A DNA stretch of 20,905 bases, taken from assembly GCA_050258095.1 (NCBI GenBank), contig JBLMYD010000033.1, forward strand, positions 1 through 20,905, written 5' to 3'. Shown here piece after piece: positions 1-6,655 of the stretch. The DNA comes from VRUE01 sp050258095. Lineage in GTDB: Bacteria > Actinomycetota > Thermoleophilia > Solirubrobacterales > 70-9. The notes under the pieces are model-generated. The model did not search any database, was not told the origin of the DNA, and worked only from the letters and a program-made list of their open reading frames with translations. The translations under genes and the position numbers were made by a program. Numbering within the stretch: position 1 is the first letter of the stretch; every line of letters starts with the position of its first letter.

Positions 1-1
1 G

Positions 2-70
2 GAATACCGGGCCTACAAGCGCTCCGTGCCGCGCTGGGTGCCGCGTCGCACGCCGTGGGAGCCGCGGTAG
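2..70 (+). CDS. C-terminal end of an isoprenylcysteine methyltransferase-like membrane protein (partial)
   Basis: An open frame enters from the left edge and ends at TAG 68-70, leaving 22 residues that begin EYRAYKRSVPRWVPR. A final 'EYRAY...VPRW.PR' stretch is typical of the cytoplasmic tail of integral-membrane methyltransferases of the ICMT/DUF1295 type, which methylate a cysteine carboxyl group or a lipid using S-adenosylmethionine. The membrane helices and catalytic region lie outside the window. The assignment rests on this short tail alone and is tentative; the reading frame and stop are clear. Confidence 0.45.
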   Translation, partial: EYRAYKRSVPRWVPRRTPWEPR

Positions 71-78
71 GAAGCGCC

Positions 79-96
79 GCCAGCCCCTAGGCTGGC
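79..96. terminator. 7-bp inverted repeat after the first gene, possible terminator
   Basis: GCCAGCC (79-85) and GGCTGGC (90-96) are perfect complements around a CCTA loop, 9 nt after the stop codon of the upstream gene. There is no T-run, so this would be a weak or factor-assisted terminator. The segment also contains TAGGCT (88-93), which fits the -10 pattern used elsewhere here. Confidence 0.3.
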
Positions 97-111
97 TGAC
101 GATGGGCATCG

Positions 112-126
112 CAAACTGGACGTTTG
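112..126. repeat. Small hairpin CAAAC-TGGAC-GTTTG
   Basis: Perfect 5-bp arms surround the pentanucleotide TGGAC. A hairpin with the same TGGAC centre but different, still complementary, arms occurs at 4730-4746. It lies upstream of the small conserved gene starting at 166. Confidence 0.3.
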
Positions 127-165
127 TTCGTTGCACCCCGGCTCGGGGCTGCCGATAGGGGCTCG

Positions 166-432
166 ATGGCCGAGCCAGTGGGCAGCCCGATGCGCACCGA
201 ACGGGTCTTCTTCGAAACCGACCGGCATGCGATCGTCGGCGACGTGACCCTTCCCCCGGAGGGCTACCAGAGCCGCTTCTCCGACGCGGTCAACCGCGGC
301 GAGGTCGCTTTCATCCCAATCATCAACGCGGAGATCACGCCGCTTGCCGGGGGCGAGCCCGAGAGGCACGACTTCATCGTGCTCGCCAAGTCCTACATCC
401 ATCTCGCCTACCCGCTCGGTGAGCGGTCTTAG
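166..432 (+). CDS. Small conserved protein, DUF6812-like, function unknown
   Basis: 88 residues from ATG 166; an internal ATG at 190 would give 80 residues starting just before the conserved part. The protein opens with RTERVFFETDRHAIVGDV and continues with TLPPEGYQSRFSDAVNRG, a pattern I recall from short actinobacterial proteins of the DUF6812 type. It has no signal peptide or membrane helix and looks like a small soluble beta-rich protein. Start 166 was chosen because AGGGG sits 4 nt upstream and because an upstream start at 124 would add an unconserved extension. It is transcribed towards the small membrane protein on the opposite strand. The function is unknown. Confidence 0.6.
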   Translation: MAEPVGSPMRTERVFFETDRHAIVGDVTLPPEGYQSRFSDAVNRGEVAFIPIINAEITPLAGGEPERHDFIVLAKSYIHLAYPLGERS

Positions 433-454
433 AACCGGTTTCAGAAGCCGTTCC

Positions 455-733
455 TCACCAGGCCCTGGCTTCGCGGCGCCGGTTGCTTCCCGCGAAGGCG
501 CCGAGGTCGACCAGGAAGGCGAGGACGACGATGAACCACTCGAAGCCGTTCACGCCGTCCGAGGAGGCCCACATCACGGCGTAGGCGAGCGTCGTCCAGG
601 GCAGCAGGAAGAAGCCGAGCAGCGGCACGATCCAGCCGTCGAAGGCGCGGCTGAGCAGGTCGCTGAAGATCCAGAGCAGGAACAGCGCCAGCCGCGGCGA
701 GATCAGGGCGAGGAGGATGACGAGGCAGCCGAT
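455..733 (-). CDS. Small conserved membrane protein, apparent ATC start
   Basis: The minus strand is open from 742 down to TGA 455-457. It encodes a compact hydrophobic protein with IGCLVILLALISPRLALF near its start, then FDGWIVPLLGFFLLPW and GFEWFIVVLAFLVDLG: about three membrane segments and a basic tail. I recognise this as a small hypothetical membrane protein common in actinobacteria, whose N-terminus normally begins right at the GCL(V/L) segment. No in-frame ATG, GTG or TTG exists there, and a TAG stop lies at 743-745. ATC 731-733 sits exactly 6 nt after TAGCGT (745-740), the spacing seen for leaderless GTG starts in this window, so ATC is the most likely initiation codon (92 residues). 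A start lesion is the alternative. It is divergent from msrA. Confidence 0.6.
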   Translation of the reverse strand: MGCLVILLALISPRLALFLLWIFSDLLSRAFDGWIVPLLGFFLLPWTTLAYAVMWASSDGVNGFEWFIVVLAFLVDLGAFAGSNRRREARAW

Positions 734-739
734 CGCGTC

Positions 740-745
740 ACGCTA
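740..745 (-). promoter_or_regulatory. -10 element TAGCGT for the small membrane protein
   Basis: On the minus strand TAGCGT is followed by six bases (GACGCG) and then ATC 733-731, the inferred leaderless start. The TAG also closes the frame upstream. Confidence 0.45.
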
Positions 746-775
746 CCCGTTCACGGCGGCGTAATAAGGGGGGCG

Positions 776-781
776 TAAGCT
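776..781 (+). promoter_or_regulatory. -10 element TAAGCT for msrA
   Basis: TAAGCT lies 6 nt before GTG 788 and there is no Shine-Dalgarno sequence, so a leaderless transcript starting at or next to the GTG is likely. Confidence 0.5.
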
Positions 782-787
782 GAAGCC

Positions 788-1441
788 GTGATCTTCGGCA
801 GGAAGAGCGAGGCGATGCCGACCGCTGAGGAGGCGCTGCCCGGACGCAGCGAGCCGGCCTTCGAGGTGCCCGAGCGCCACGCGGTGCTCGACGCGCCGTT
901 GCGGCCGCCCTTCCCCGACGGGATCGAGGTCGCCTACTTCGCGCTCGGCTGCTTCTGGGGCGCGGAGCGCCTCTTCTGGGGCCTCGACGGCGTCTACACG
1001 ACGGCGGTCGGTTACATCAACGGGATCACGCCCAACCCGACCTACGAGGAGGTCTGCACCGGCAGGACCGGCCACGCCGAGGCGGTGCTCGTCGCCTTCG
1101 ACCCAAGCCGGGTCGCCTACGCCGACCTGCTCAAGGTCTTCTTCGAGGAGCACGACCCGACGCAGGGGATGCGCCAGGGCAACGACGTCGGCAGCCAGTA
1201 CCGCTCGGGCATCTTCTTCGTCGACGACGCGCAGAAGGCGACGGCCGAGATGGCCAAGCAGGCCTACGACGAGGCGCTGCGCGCCGCCGGCCACGATCCG
1301 ATCACGACCGAGGTCGAGCCGGCGGGTCCCTTCTACTACGCCGAGGACTACCACCAGCAGTACCTGCACAAGGTGCCGAACGGCTACTGCGGCCTGGCCG
1401 GCACCGGCGTCTCCTGCCGCATCCCGAGCGCGGCCGTCTGA
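788..1441 (+). CDS. msrA: Peptide-methionine (S)-S-oxide reductase MsrA
   Basis: MsrA reduces the S epimer of methionine sulfoxide in proteins back to methionine, repairing oxidative damage in the cytoplasm with electrons from thioredoxin. The 217-residue protein carries the catalytic motif GCFWGAERLFWGL with nucleophile Cys55, followed by the family blocks TAVGYINGITPNPTYEEVCTG and YRSGIFF. Resolving cysteines are available near the C-terminus in NGYCGLAGTGVSC (Cys201, Cys210). Length and order match the family, with a short N-terminal extension of about 45 residues. Start GTG 788 is supported by TAAGCT six bases upstream. The gene is followed by a 12-bp inverted repeat and stands as a single transcription unit. 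Confidence 0.95.
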   Translation: MIFGRKSEAMPTAEEALPGRSEPAFEVPERHAVLDAPLRPPFPDGIEVAYFALGCFWGAERLFWGLDGVYTTAVGYINGITPNPTYEEVCTGRTGHAEAVLVAFDPSRVAYADLLKVFFEEHDPTQGMRQGNDVGSQYRSGIFFVDDAQKATAEMAKQAYDEALRAAGHDPITTEVEPAGPFYYAEDYHQQYLHKVPNGYCGLAGTGVSCRIPSAAV

Positions 1442-1443
1442 CG

Positions 1444-1494
1444 CCGGGTGCAACGTTTTTGGGGCGTAATAGACCGCAAACGCGTTGCACCCGG
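1444..1494. terminator. 12-bp perfect inverted repeat after msrA
   Basis: CCGGGTGCAACG (1444-1455) and CGTTGCACCCGG (1483-1494) are exact complements separated by 27 bases that begin with a five-T run. The arm starts 3 bases after the msrA stop codon, consistent with a transcription terminator, although the T-run is in the loop rather than after the stem. A sequence close to one arm (GTTGCACCCCGG) also occurs at 130-141. Confidence 0.45.
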
Positions 1495-1538
1495 AGTAGG
1501 GGGCGGGCGCCCGCTGCGCCGAATAGCATCCCGCGCCG

Positions 1539-3716
1539 GTGACTCCCTCCTTCGGCTCTTACATCGGCGGCTGCTTCGCCGTGATCGGCGTCGTCAGCGC
1601 CGTCGCCCTCGGCGGCTACTGGCTGCGGCGCTGGATCGTGCCCGAATTCTCCGGCGCCCTCGCCCGCCTCGCCGAGGCGACGATCGGCGTCTCGCTGCTG
1701 ATCCTCTCGCTCGAGCTGCTCGGCTCGCTCAGCCTCCTCTACACGGGCTGGATCGTCGTCGTCTGCATCGGGATCGGCCTCCTCGCGGCCTTCGTCGGCT
1801 GGCGCAACGCGCCGCCCGAGAGCCGCGCGGTTGCCGCCCCCCGGGTGCAGAACCTGGCCCTCCTGATCGCCCTCGGCGTCGCCTCCTTCACGGTCGCCGA
1901 GTGGACCTTCCCCGCGCAGCTCAGCCTCGACCAGGGCATGTTCGGCGGCGACACGACCTGGTACCACATGCCCTTCGCGGCGCGCTTCGCGCAGGAACAC
2001 TCGATCGTCCACCTGCACTTCACCGACCCGCTGCGCCTCGCCGCCTGGTTCTACCCGCAGAGTTCCGAGCTGGTCCACGGCAGCGCCATCGTCCTCTTCA
2101 AGTCCGACTGGCTCTCGCCGCTGATCAACCTCTTCTGGCTCTCGATCGCGCTGCTCGCGGCCTGGTGCGTCGGTCGCCCCTACAAGGTCGGCCCGGCGAC
2201 GCTGGTCGCCGCGGCCCTGATCCTCGACTCGGGCGTGATGATCGAAACCCAGCCCGGCGAAGGGCGCAACGACATCATGGGCCTCGCCTTCCTGCTCGCC
2301 TTCGCCGCCTTCCTGATCAACGCGCACCAGCGGAACGCGCCCGCCAGCGGCGCCGTGCAGGACGCGCCCGAGCAGGGTGCGCCGCTGCTCGACAAGGGGC
2401 CGCTCGTCGTCGCCGGCCTTGCCGCCGGGCTGGCCGCCTCGGTCAAGTTCACCTTCCTGATCCCGGTCGTCGCGATCGGCCTCGGCGTGATCGTCTTCAG
2501 CGGCCGCGGCCGGCGCCTGACCACGGCCTGGGTGCTCGGCCTCTCGACCTTCGTCGCCGGCGCCTACTGGTACGTGCGGGCGGCGGTCAAGACGGGGGGG
2601 AACCCGATCCCGACGACCGGCTTCGGCCCCCTGCACCTGCCCACGCCCGACCAGATGCCGCTCGATCCGCGGCCGCGCTTCGCCGTCGCCCACTACCTGG
2701 GCGAGCCGACGATCTACCGCAAGTGGTTCTTCCCGCAGCTCGACAACGCGTTCGGCCCGCTCTGGCCGCTGATCCTGATCGTCGCCGTCGCCGCCGCGGT
2801 CTACGTCGCCTTCCGCTCGCGCAACCTGATCCTGCGCGTGGTCGCCGTCGGCGCGCTGGCGACCGCCGTCGTCTACATCTTCACGCCGCTGACCGCCGCC
2901 GGGCAGGAGGGCTCGCCGACCGGCTTCTTCACCAACACCCGCTACCTGACCCCGGGGCTGGTGCTGGCGATGGTGCTGGTGCCGATCGCCAGGCTGCTGC
3001 GGGCGCCCGACCGCCGGGCGTGGCAGACGCTTCTCTTCCTCACCGCCGTCTACGCGATCACCGTGCTGACGACGCCGCGCTGGTACCCGGGCTACATCGT
3101 CGGCACCGTCTTCCTCACCATGGCCCTGGTCTGGGCGCCGGCCGGGCTCGGCTTCGCGCGCTCGCGCCGCCTCCTCGGCCGCGGGGCGATCGCCGTGATC
3201 GCTGGCGCCGTGGTGCTACTCGCGGTCGTGTTGGGGAGGCGCCAGGAGATCCAGTACTACGACAACCACTACACCGTCGCCGATCACTTCCTGCAGGAAG
3301 GCGGGCCGAAGCAGGCCTACTACTTCGCCCGTCGCCAGCACGGCAAGCGGATCGGCATCGCCGGCTCGGGCGAGATCTTCTTCGGCCAGTACGGCTTCTA
3401 CGGGAAGAACCTCGACAACTACGTCCAGTACATCGGTGTGCCGGGCCCGGACGGGACCTACCGGCTGGCGACGAGCTGCGCGCAGTTCAGGCGCCGGATC
3501 AACGCCGGCCATTACGACTACCTGATCGTCAGCCAGTACACGCAGGACTCGCCCGACGCGCCCTACTGGTATCCGATCTACGCCTGGATCAAGACCGCCC
3601 CGGCGCTGGAACAGGTCATCGAAGAGCCGACGATCACGCCCGAGCCCGACTACGTCTTCAGGGTCAAGGGCAAGCTCGACCCGGCCGAATGCCACGGCCT
3701 CGGCCAGGGCTCGTAG
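1539..3716 (+). CDS. GT-C fold glycosyltransferase-like multi-spanning membrane protein
   Basis: A 725-residue polytopic membrane protein with roughly a dozen hydrophobic segments and a soluble C-terminal part from about residue 570. After the first helices it has GGDTTWYHMPFAARFAQ (Asp138, His143). An acidic residue followed by YH.P.A in the first large extracytoplasmic loop is the hallmark position of GT-C transferases, which move sugars from polyprenyl-phosphate donors to acceptors outside the membrane. Donor and acceptor cannot be told from sequence. Start GTG 1539 is preceded by TAGCAT (1524-1529) 9 nt upstream; an earlier frame from 1448 is a shadow. It converges on the hydrolase gene with 9 bases between stops and is otherwise alone. 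It could instead be a mannosyl- or arabinosyltransferase-like protein of unassigned family. Confidence 0.75.
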   Translation: MTPSFGSYIGGCFAVIGVVSAVALGGYWLRRWIVPEFSGALARLAEATIGVSLLILSLELLGSLSLLYTGWIVVVCIGIGLLAAFVGWRNAPPESRAVAAPRVQNLALLIALGVASFTVAEWTFPAQLSLDQGMFGGDTTWYHMPFAARFAQEHSIVHLHFTDPLRLAAWFYPQSSELVHGSAIVLFKSDWLSPLINLFWLSIALLAAWCVGRPYKVGPATLVAAALILDSGVMIETQPGEGRNDIMGLAFLLAFAAFLINAHQRNAPASGAVQDAPEQGAPLLDKGPLVVAGLAAGLAASVKFTFLIPVVAIGLGVIVFSGRGRRLTTAWVLGLSTFVAGAYWYVRAAVKTGGNPIPTTGFGPLHLPTPDQMPLDPRPRFAVAHYLGEPTIYRKWFFPQLDNAFGPLWPLILIVAVAAAVYVAFRSRNLILRVVAVGALATAVVYIFTPLTAAGQEGSPTGFFTNTRYLTPGLVLAMVLVPIARLLRAPDRRAWQTLLFLTAVYAITVLTTPRWYPGYIVGTVFLTMALVWAPAGLGFARSRRLLGRGAIAVIAGAVVLLAVVLGRRQEIQYYDNHYTVADHFLQEGGPKQAYYFARRQHGKRIGIAGSGEIFFGQYGFYGKNLDNYVQYIGVPGPDGTYRLATSCAQFRRRINAGHYDYLIVSQYTQDSPDAPYWYPIYAWIKTAPALEQVIEEPTITPEPDYVFRVKGKLDPAECHGLGQGS

Positions 3717-3725
3717 CGCGCCGGC

Positions 3726-4529
3726 TCAGACCGGGGCGAGGGCGTGCTCGCGGATCAGCTCGGCCGAGCGCTGCGGCTGCTCCCACCAGAACATGTGGCC
3801 GACGCCGGCGAGCATCTCGAGCCGGGCGCCGGGGATAAGCGAGGCGATCTGACGGCCGTTGCCAAGGCCGAGCAGGCGGTCGGCGTCGCCGTGGATGACG
3901 AGCGTCGGCGGCGCGAGGGAGCCGAGCCGCTCGCTCGTGTCGTGGAAGCCGCAGGCGCGCATCTGCTGCAAGATCACTTCCTTCGGAGCCGGCAGGGCGG
4001 AGGCCATCTTGGCGAACGCGGCATAGCGCGATTCGTCCGCGCGGAAGTCGGGTGACATGTTGATCTCCCACATCGCGCGGAAGACCCGGTCGCGGTCGCC
4101 GGAGGCCATCGCCGCACCCAGCATCTGCAGATCCTCGGGCGCCATCAGCGTCCCCTCCGGGCCGCCGCAGTAGGTGGCGCCGAGGGTCAGCGTGCGGATC
4201 CGCTCGGGGTGGGCGAGGGCCAGCTCCTGGGCGATCATGCCGCCCATCGAGATGCCGACGACGTGCGCGGTCTCCAGCTCCAGCGCGTCGAGCAGGGCGG
4301 CCGTGTCGGTGGCCATGTCGGCGATCGTGAAGGGCATCTCGGCCTCGCCGGAGAGCCCCATGCCGCGGTTGTCGAAGACGATGCACTCGAAGCTGCGCTC
4401 CATCTCGTCGAGGAAGGGCCGCCCCCAGGTCAGGTGCGTCGCGCTCATCCCCTGGATCAGCAGCAGCGGCTCGCCCTCGCCCCCGCGCAGGTAGTGCAGC
4501 TCCGTTCCCGATGCATCGACGTGCGGCAT
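3726..4529 (-). CDS. Alpha/beta-fold hydrolase
   Basis: 267 residues with the complete catalytic set of the alpha/beta hydrolase superfamily: nucleophile elbow GISMGG (Ser94), acid in VIHGDADRLL (Asp217) and histidine in GVGHMFWWE (His245). QGMSA at 26-30 forms the expected oxyanion-hole loop, and DNRGMGLS is the typical strand-4 block. There is no signal peptide, so it is probably a cytosolic esterase, lactonase or dienelactone-type hydrolase. The substrate is not predictable. Start ATG 4529 has TAGGAT (4544-4539) 9 nt upstream. A longer overlapping frame reaching 4824 runs through the tRNA gene and is spurious. Confidence 0.88.
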   Translation of the reverse strand: MPHVDASGTELHYLRGGEGEPLLLIQGMSATHLTWGRPFLDEMERSFECIVFDNRGMGLSGEAEMPFTIADMATDTAALLDALELETAHVVGISMGGMIAQELALAHPERIRTLTLGATYCGGPEGTLMAPEDLQMLGAAMASGDRDRVFRAMWEINMSPDFRADESRYAAFAKMASALPAPKEVILQQMRACGFHDTSERLGSLAPPTLVIHGDADRLLGLGNGRQIASLIPGARLEMLAGVGHMFWWEQPQRSAELIREHALAPV

Positions 4530-4565
4530 CGGCGCAAGATCCTACGCGAACCGCTTGCCAGGGCC

Positions 4566-4571
4566 TAATCT
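4566..4571 (+). promoter_or_regulatory. -10 element TAATCT of tRNA-Arg
   Basis: TAATCT ends 10 nt before the first base of the mature tRNA, the expected position for a tRNA promoter -10. Confidence 0.5.
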
Positions 4572-4581
4572 TGACCCCCGA

Positions 4582-4654
4582 GCCCCCGTAGCTCAGTGGA
4601 CAGAGCACCGGCCTTCTAAGCCGATGGTCGCTGGTTCGAATCCAGCCGGGGGTA
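4582..4654 (+). tRNA. tRNA-Arg (anticodon TCT)
   Basis: A full cloverleaf: acceptor GCCCCCG (4582-4588) pairs with CGGGGGT (4647-4653), the D-arm contains GCTCAGTGGACAGAGC, the anticodon loop is CTTCTAA with anticodon TCT reading AGA, and the T-arm is GCTGG-TTCGAAT-CCAGC. The discriminator base is A4654. CCA is not encoded. The outermost anticodon-stem pair is a C-A mismatch. The gene is followed by a terminator and then by toxin-antitoxin genes. Confidence 0.93.
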
Positions 4655-4680
4655 TTTCGCAAAAAGCGCTCTAGAAAGCC

Positions 4681-4707
4681 AAAAACCCCGGTTTTCCCGG
4701 GGTTTTT
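4681..4707 (+). terminator. Strong intrinsic terminator after tRNA-Arg
   Basis: AAAAACCCCG (4681-4690) and CGGGGTTTTT (4698-4707) are perfect 10-bp complements around a 7-nt loop. The U-tract forms part of the stem. The symmetry makes it potentially bidirectional, so it could also stop transcription arriving from the AbiE genes. Confidence 0.85.
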
Positions 4708-4729
4708 CACTTCTCGAAGGCAAGCGTTT

Positions 4730-4746
4730 GGCAACTGGACGTTGCC
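4730..4746. repeat. Small hairpin GGCAAC-TGGAC-GTTGCC
   Basis: Perfect 6-bp arms surround TGGAC, matching the loop of the hairpin at 112-126. The rest of the 4708-4887 gap shows no gene. Confidence 0.3.
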
Positions 4747-4887
4747 CGTGATGTCGGTGAGCGGGTTCCGGGCGGCGCCTATTTCCCGTGCTGAAGCGCA
4801 ACGGCTCGTGGCAACAGCCGGCAAACGTCAGTTGTGCCGGCAACACGGCCGTCGGCAGGTCGCAGTGACCGTGGCCGGAAGGGACGC

Positions 4888-5730
4888 TTACGCCACGGGG
4901 CGCCCGATCGGCCTCGGATCGTCGAGAACGTTGCGGAGCTCGAGGCCGATTCGCCTCCGAACGAGATCGAGCGCTTCGGCGATGTCGTAGTTGGGGGGAA
5001 TCGAGCGTACGAGTTCATTCAAGTCGGCGGCGAAGTCGGAATCGGCGAGCTTGGTCTTGAGATGACCAACGAGCTGGGGATAGCTGTAGACGCGGTCCTG
5101 CATGTAGTGAGCGAGCGCGGCGGCGACGTCGCTGCTGTTGACTCCGGGTAGGTCGAGGCCGATCCAGAGGTCGAAGAGGTCTCGTCCCTTGCGTCGCTGG
5201 CAGAGGGCTCGAACCTTGGTGGCGAGAATCTCCTCGACGGTGAAGGTACGTATCTCAGTGTCGCCGCTCCACCATGGCGAGTTCACTTCGAAGGGGATGA
5301 AGACGTGCTGGGTGAAAGGGGTGCTCTCGGCGACGTTGGTCTCGATCTTGACCCGGATCGTCGTGGCTCCGGACTCTGCGTCTGCGTCGAACCACATCGT
5401 TGCCGTGTCTGAGTCCTTGCTGGGGAAGGTGCGGCGGTGCTCACGCAGGCCCATCCGCTCGGTGATCCCGCGCAGCCGGTCGAAGACCTTGCCGAGTATC
5501 GGCCGTTGGTTGGTGCGCACGAAGTCGAGATCCTCGGAGTAGCGCTGCGGCTCCTGTAGGTGGAGCTTGTGCAGGCAGGTGCCGCCGAGGAAGGCCAGCT
5601 CTTGGGAGAGCAGAGGATCGCTGGCGATCTCCACGAGCAGCCGCGAGAGGATCAGATCCTGCTCGACCTGGTCCTCGGAGGGCCAGGGGGCAGTCGCGCT
5701 CCAGGCGATGACGGAGGCGCGCGGGATCAT
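4888..5730 (-). CDS. AbiEii-type nucleotidyltransferase toxin
   Basis: A 280-residue member of the AbiEii/DUF1814 nucleotidyltransferase family, the toxin of type IV AbiE abortive-infection systems. Characterised relatives (MenT) transfer nucleotides to tRNA acceptor ends and block growth. The core motif is GGTCLHKLHL (Gly49-Gly50-Thr51) followed by RYSEDLDF with the metal-binding pair Asp67 and Asp69. Then comes IRVKIETN, and the C-terminal signature EEILATKVRALCQRRKGRDL, which is characteristic of AbiEii. Start ATG 5730 shares one base with the TGA of the antitoxin gene (TGATG), so the two are translationally coupled. A longer frame to 5898 only adds antisense-like sequence. All recognisable catalytic positions are present, so the toxin looks intact. 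Confidence 0.85.
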   Translation of the reverse strand: MIPRASVIAWSATAPWPSEDQVEQDLILSRLLVEIASDPLLSQELAFLGGTCLHKLHLQEPQRYSEDLDFVRTNQRPILGKVFDRLRGITERMGLREHRRTFPSKDSDTATMWFDADAESGATTIRVKIETNVAESTPFTQHVFIPFEVNSPWWSGDTEIRTFTVEEILATKVRALCQRRKGRDLFDLWIGLDLPGVNSSDVAAALAHYMQDRVYSYPQLVGHLKTKLADSDFAADLNELVRSIPPNYDIAEALDLVRRRIGLELRNVLDDPRPIGRPVA

Positions 5731-6518
5731 CAGACGTCGGGCTCGACTTCGGCATTGACGATGACGCCCCAATCCTCGTCGATGGTTCCCCGAGAGGGTC
5801 CACCTGCCGCCAGCGGTATCGGGGCGCCGTTGCCGGGTTCGGCGACGACATGCAGCGAGCTCGTCTCGATGTCGCCGCGGAACTTCGTCAGCAACCATCC
5901 AAGTCGCCGGGCGTGGGTCCGTGGGCGCAGGGCACTCAAACGGGCGAGCTCACCTCCGTCGAGCTCGCCGATCTCGCGCAGGATCGTCGCGACATTGCTC
6001 AGCCCGCCGCTCTTCTCGGGGCGCTCGACCAGATCGCCCACAGTTGCCTCTCGGGTCGACACGGCCATCGTTCCCGTCGGCGTGTTGACCTGTTCGACCG
6101 GCGTCTGGTCGACAAGAGACGAGGTTTGAAAGCGAAGTCGGACTCGCTCGAAGTCGCGATCCTCGACGTGTCGATCAGTCATGACCTGAAAGGTTTGAGC
6201 TGCCTGGTGGGATGCTCCGTGCTGCGCGGCGGCCGAGAGCATGCTTACGTAATAGGCACGGCCGAGATGCTGCATCATCGGGTCAATGAACCAGGCCGCC
6301 GGGGTGGCGCCCCAGCTTCGGTACTCGGGAGGCACCATCACATGGAAGCTGCGGGCCGGCGTGAAGAGGCGCCGCTGGCTTCTCAAGCGGGCCAGGCCGT
6401 GGCGGGTGGCATCGGCCCCCGTCCCTGTCTGCTCCGCGATTTCGCCGGTGGTCGCCCAGTAGCGCCCACGGCCTATGAGGGCATCGGGCAACTCGCGGAA
6501 TGTCATCTGATCGGCCAA
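5730..6518 (-). CDS. AbiEi-like antitoxin and transcriptional autoregulator
   Basis: 262 residues upstream of and coupled to the AbiEii toxin. The N-terminal part (about 10-60) reads as a winged helix, with TGEIAEQTGTGADATRHGLARL as the recognition region. The remainder resembles the AbiEi C-terminal domain that neutralises the toxin in characterised systems. AbiEi proteins repress their own promoter by binding inverted repeats, and such a repeat (6513-6543) covers the start of this gene. Two starts are possible: TTG 6518, which lies 6 nt after TAATTC as in other leaderless genes here, or ATG 6506. TTG is preferred on that spacing. Identity rests on gene order, size and the wHTH-like N-terminus more than on a diagnostic motif. 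Confidence 0.75.
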   Translation of the reverse strand: MADQMTFRELPDALIGRGRYWATTGEIAEQTGTGADATRHGLARLRSQRRLFTPARSFHVMVPPEYRSWGATPAAWFIDPMMQHLGRAYYVSMLSAAAQHGASHQAAQTFQVMTDRHVEDRDFERVRLRFQTSSLVDQTPVEQVNTPTGTMAVSTREATVGDLVERPEKSGGLSNVATILREIGELDGGELARLSALRPRTHARRLGWLLTKFRGDIETSSLHVVAEPGNGAPIPLAAGGPSRGTIDEDWGVIVNAEVEPDV

Positions 6519-6543
6519 CGTGATGAATTACATCATGTTGGCC
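6513..6543 (-). promoter_or_regulatory. abiE operator and overlapping -10 element
   Basis: GGCCAACGTGATG (6513-6525), centre AATTA, CATCATGTTGGCC (6531-6543): 13-bp arms with one mismatch. On the minus strand the centre supplies TAATTC (6530-6525), 6 nt before TTG 6518, so antitoxin bound here would cover the -10 element and the start codon. Confidence 0.65.
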
Positions 6544-6618
6544 GAATGAATCAAGGCAAAGATCCACCCGATCGATTTCCAATGCCTTATTCCGGCGTCG
6601 TCCTCTTTCTCAGTACCG

Positions 6619-6650
6619 CTACGGAGGTTCGAATCCCCGTAGGGGGGGTA
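6619..6650 (+). other. tRNA 3'-end-like remnant (possible attachment-site relic)
   Basis: CTACGG (6619-6624) and CCGTAG (6637-6642) form a stem enclosing GGTTCGAATCC, the universal T-loop core, followed by GGGGGGTA. The tRNA-Arg 3' end at 4633-4654 has the same GGTTCGAATCC followed by GGGGGTA. No 5' tRNA half precedes it. It lies between the AbiE operator and the VapC stop codon. Confidence 0.35.
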
Positions 6651-6655
6651 GCGGG

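Noticed and set aside
102..158. 18-residue frame MGIANWTFVRCTPARGCR before the small conserved gene, with TAGGCT 8 nt upstream
   Set aside because: Could be a leader peptide, but it is very short, overlaps the hairpin, and there is no supporting signal beyond the -10-like hexamer.
344..778. 144-residue plus-strand frame
   Set aside because: Low-complexity charged sequence opposite the small membrane protein, whose minus-strand frame has clear membrane segments.
1302..2693. 463-residue minus-strand frame, and a 796-residue plus frame at 1448-3838
   Set aside because: Arg/Glu/Asp/Gly-rich shadows of the GT-C and msrA genes with no recognisable domain.
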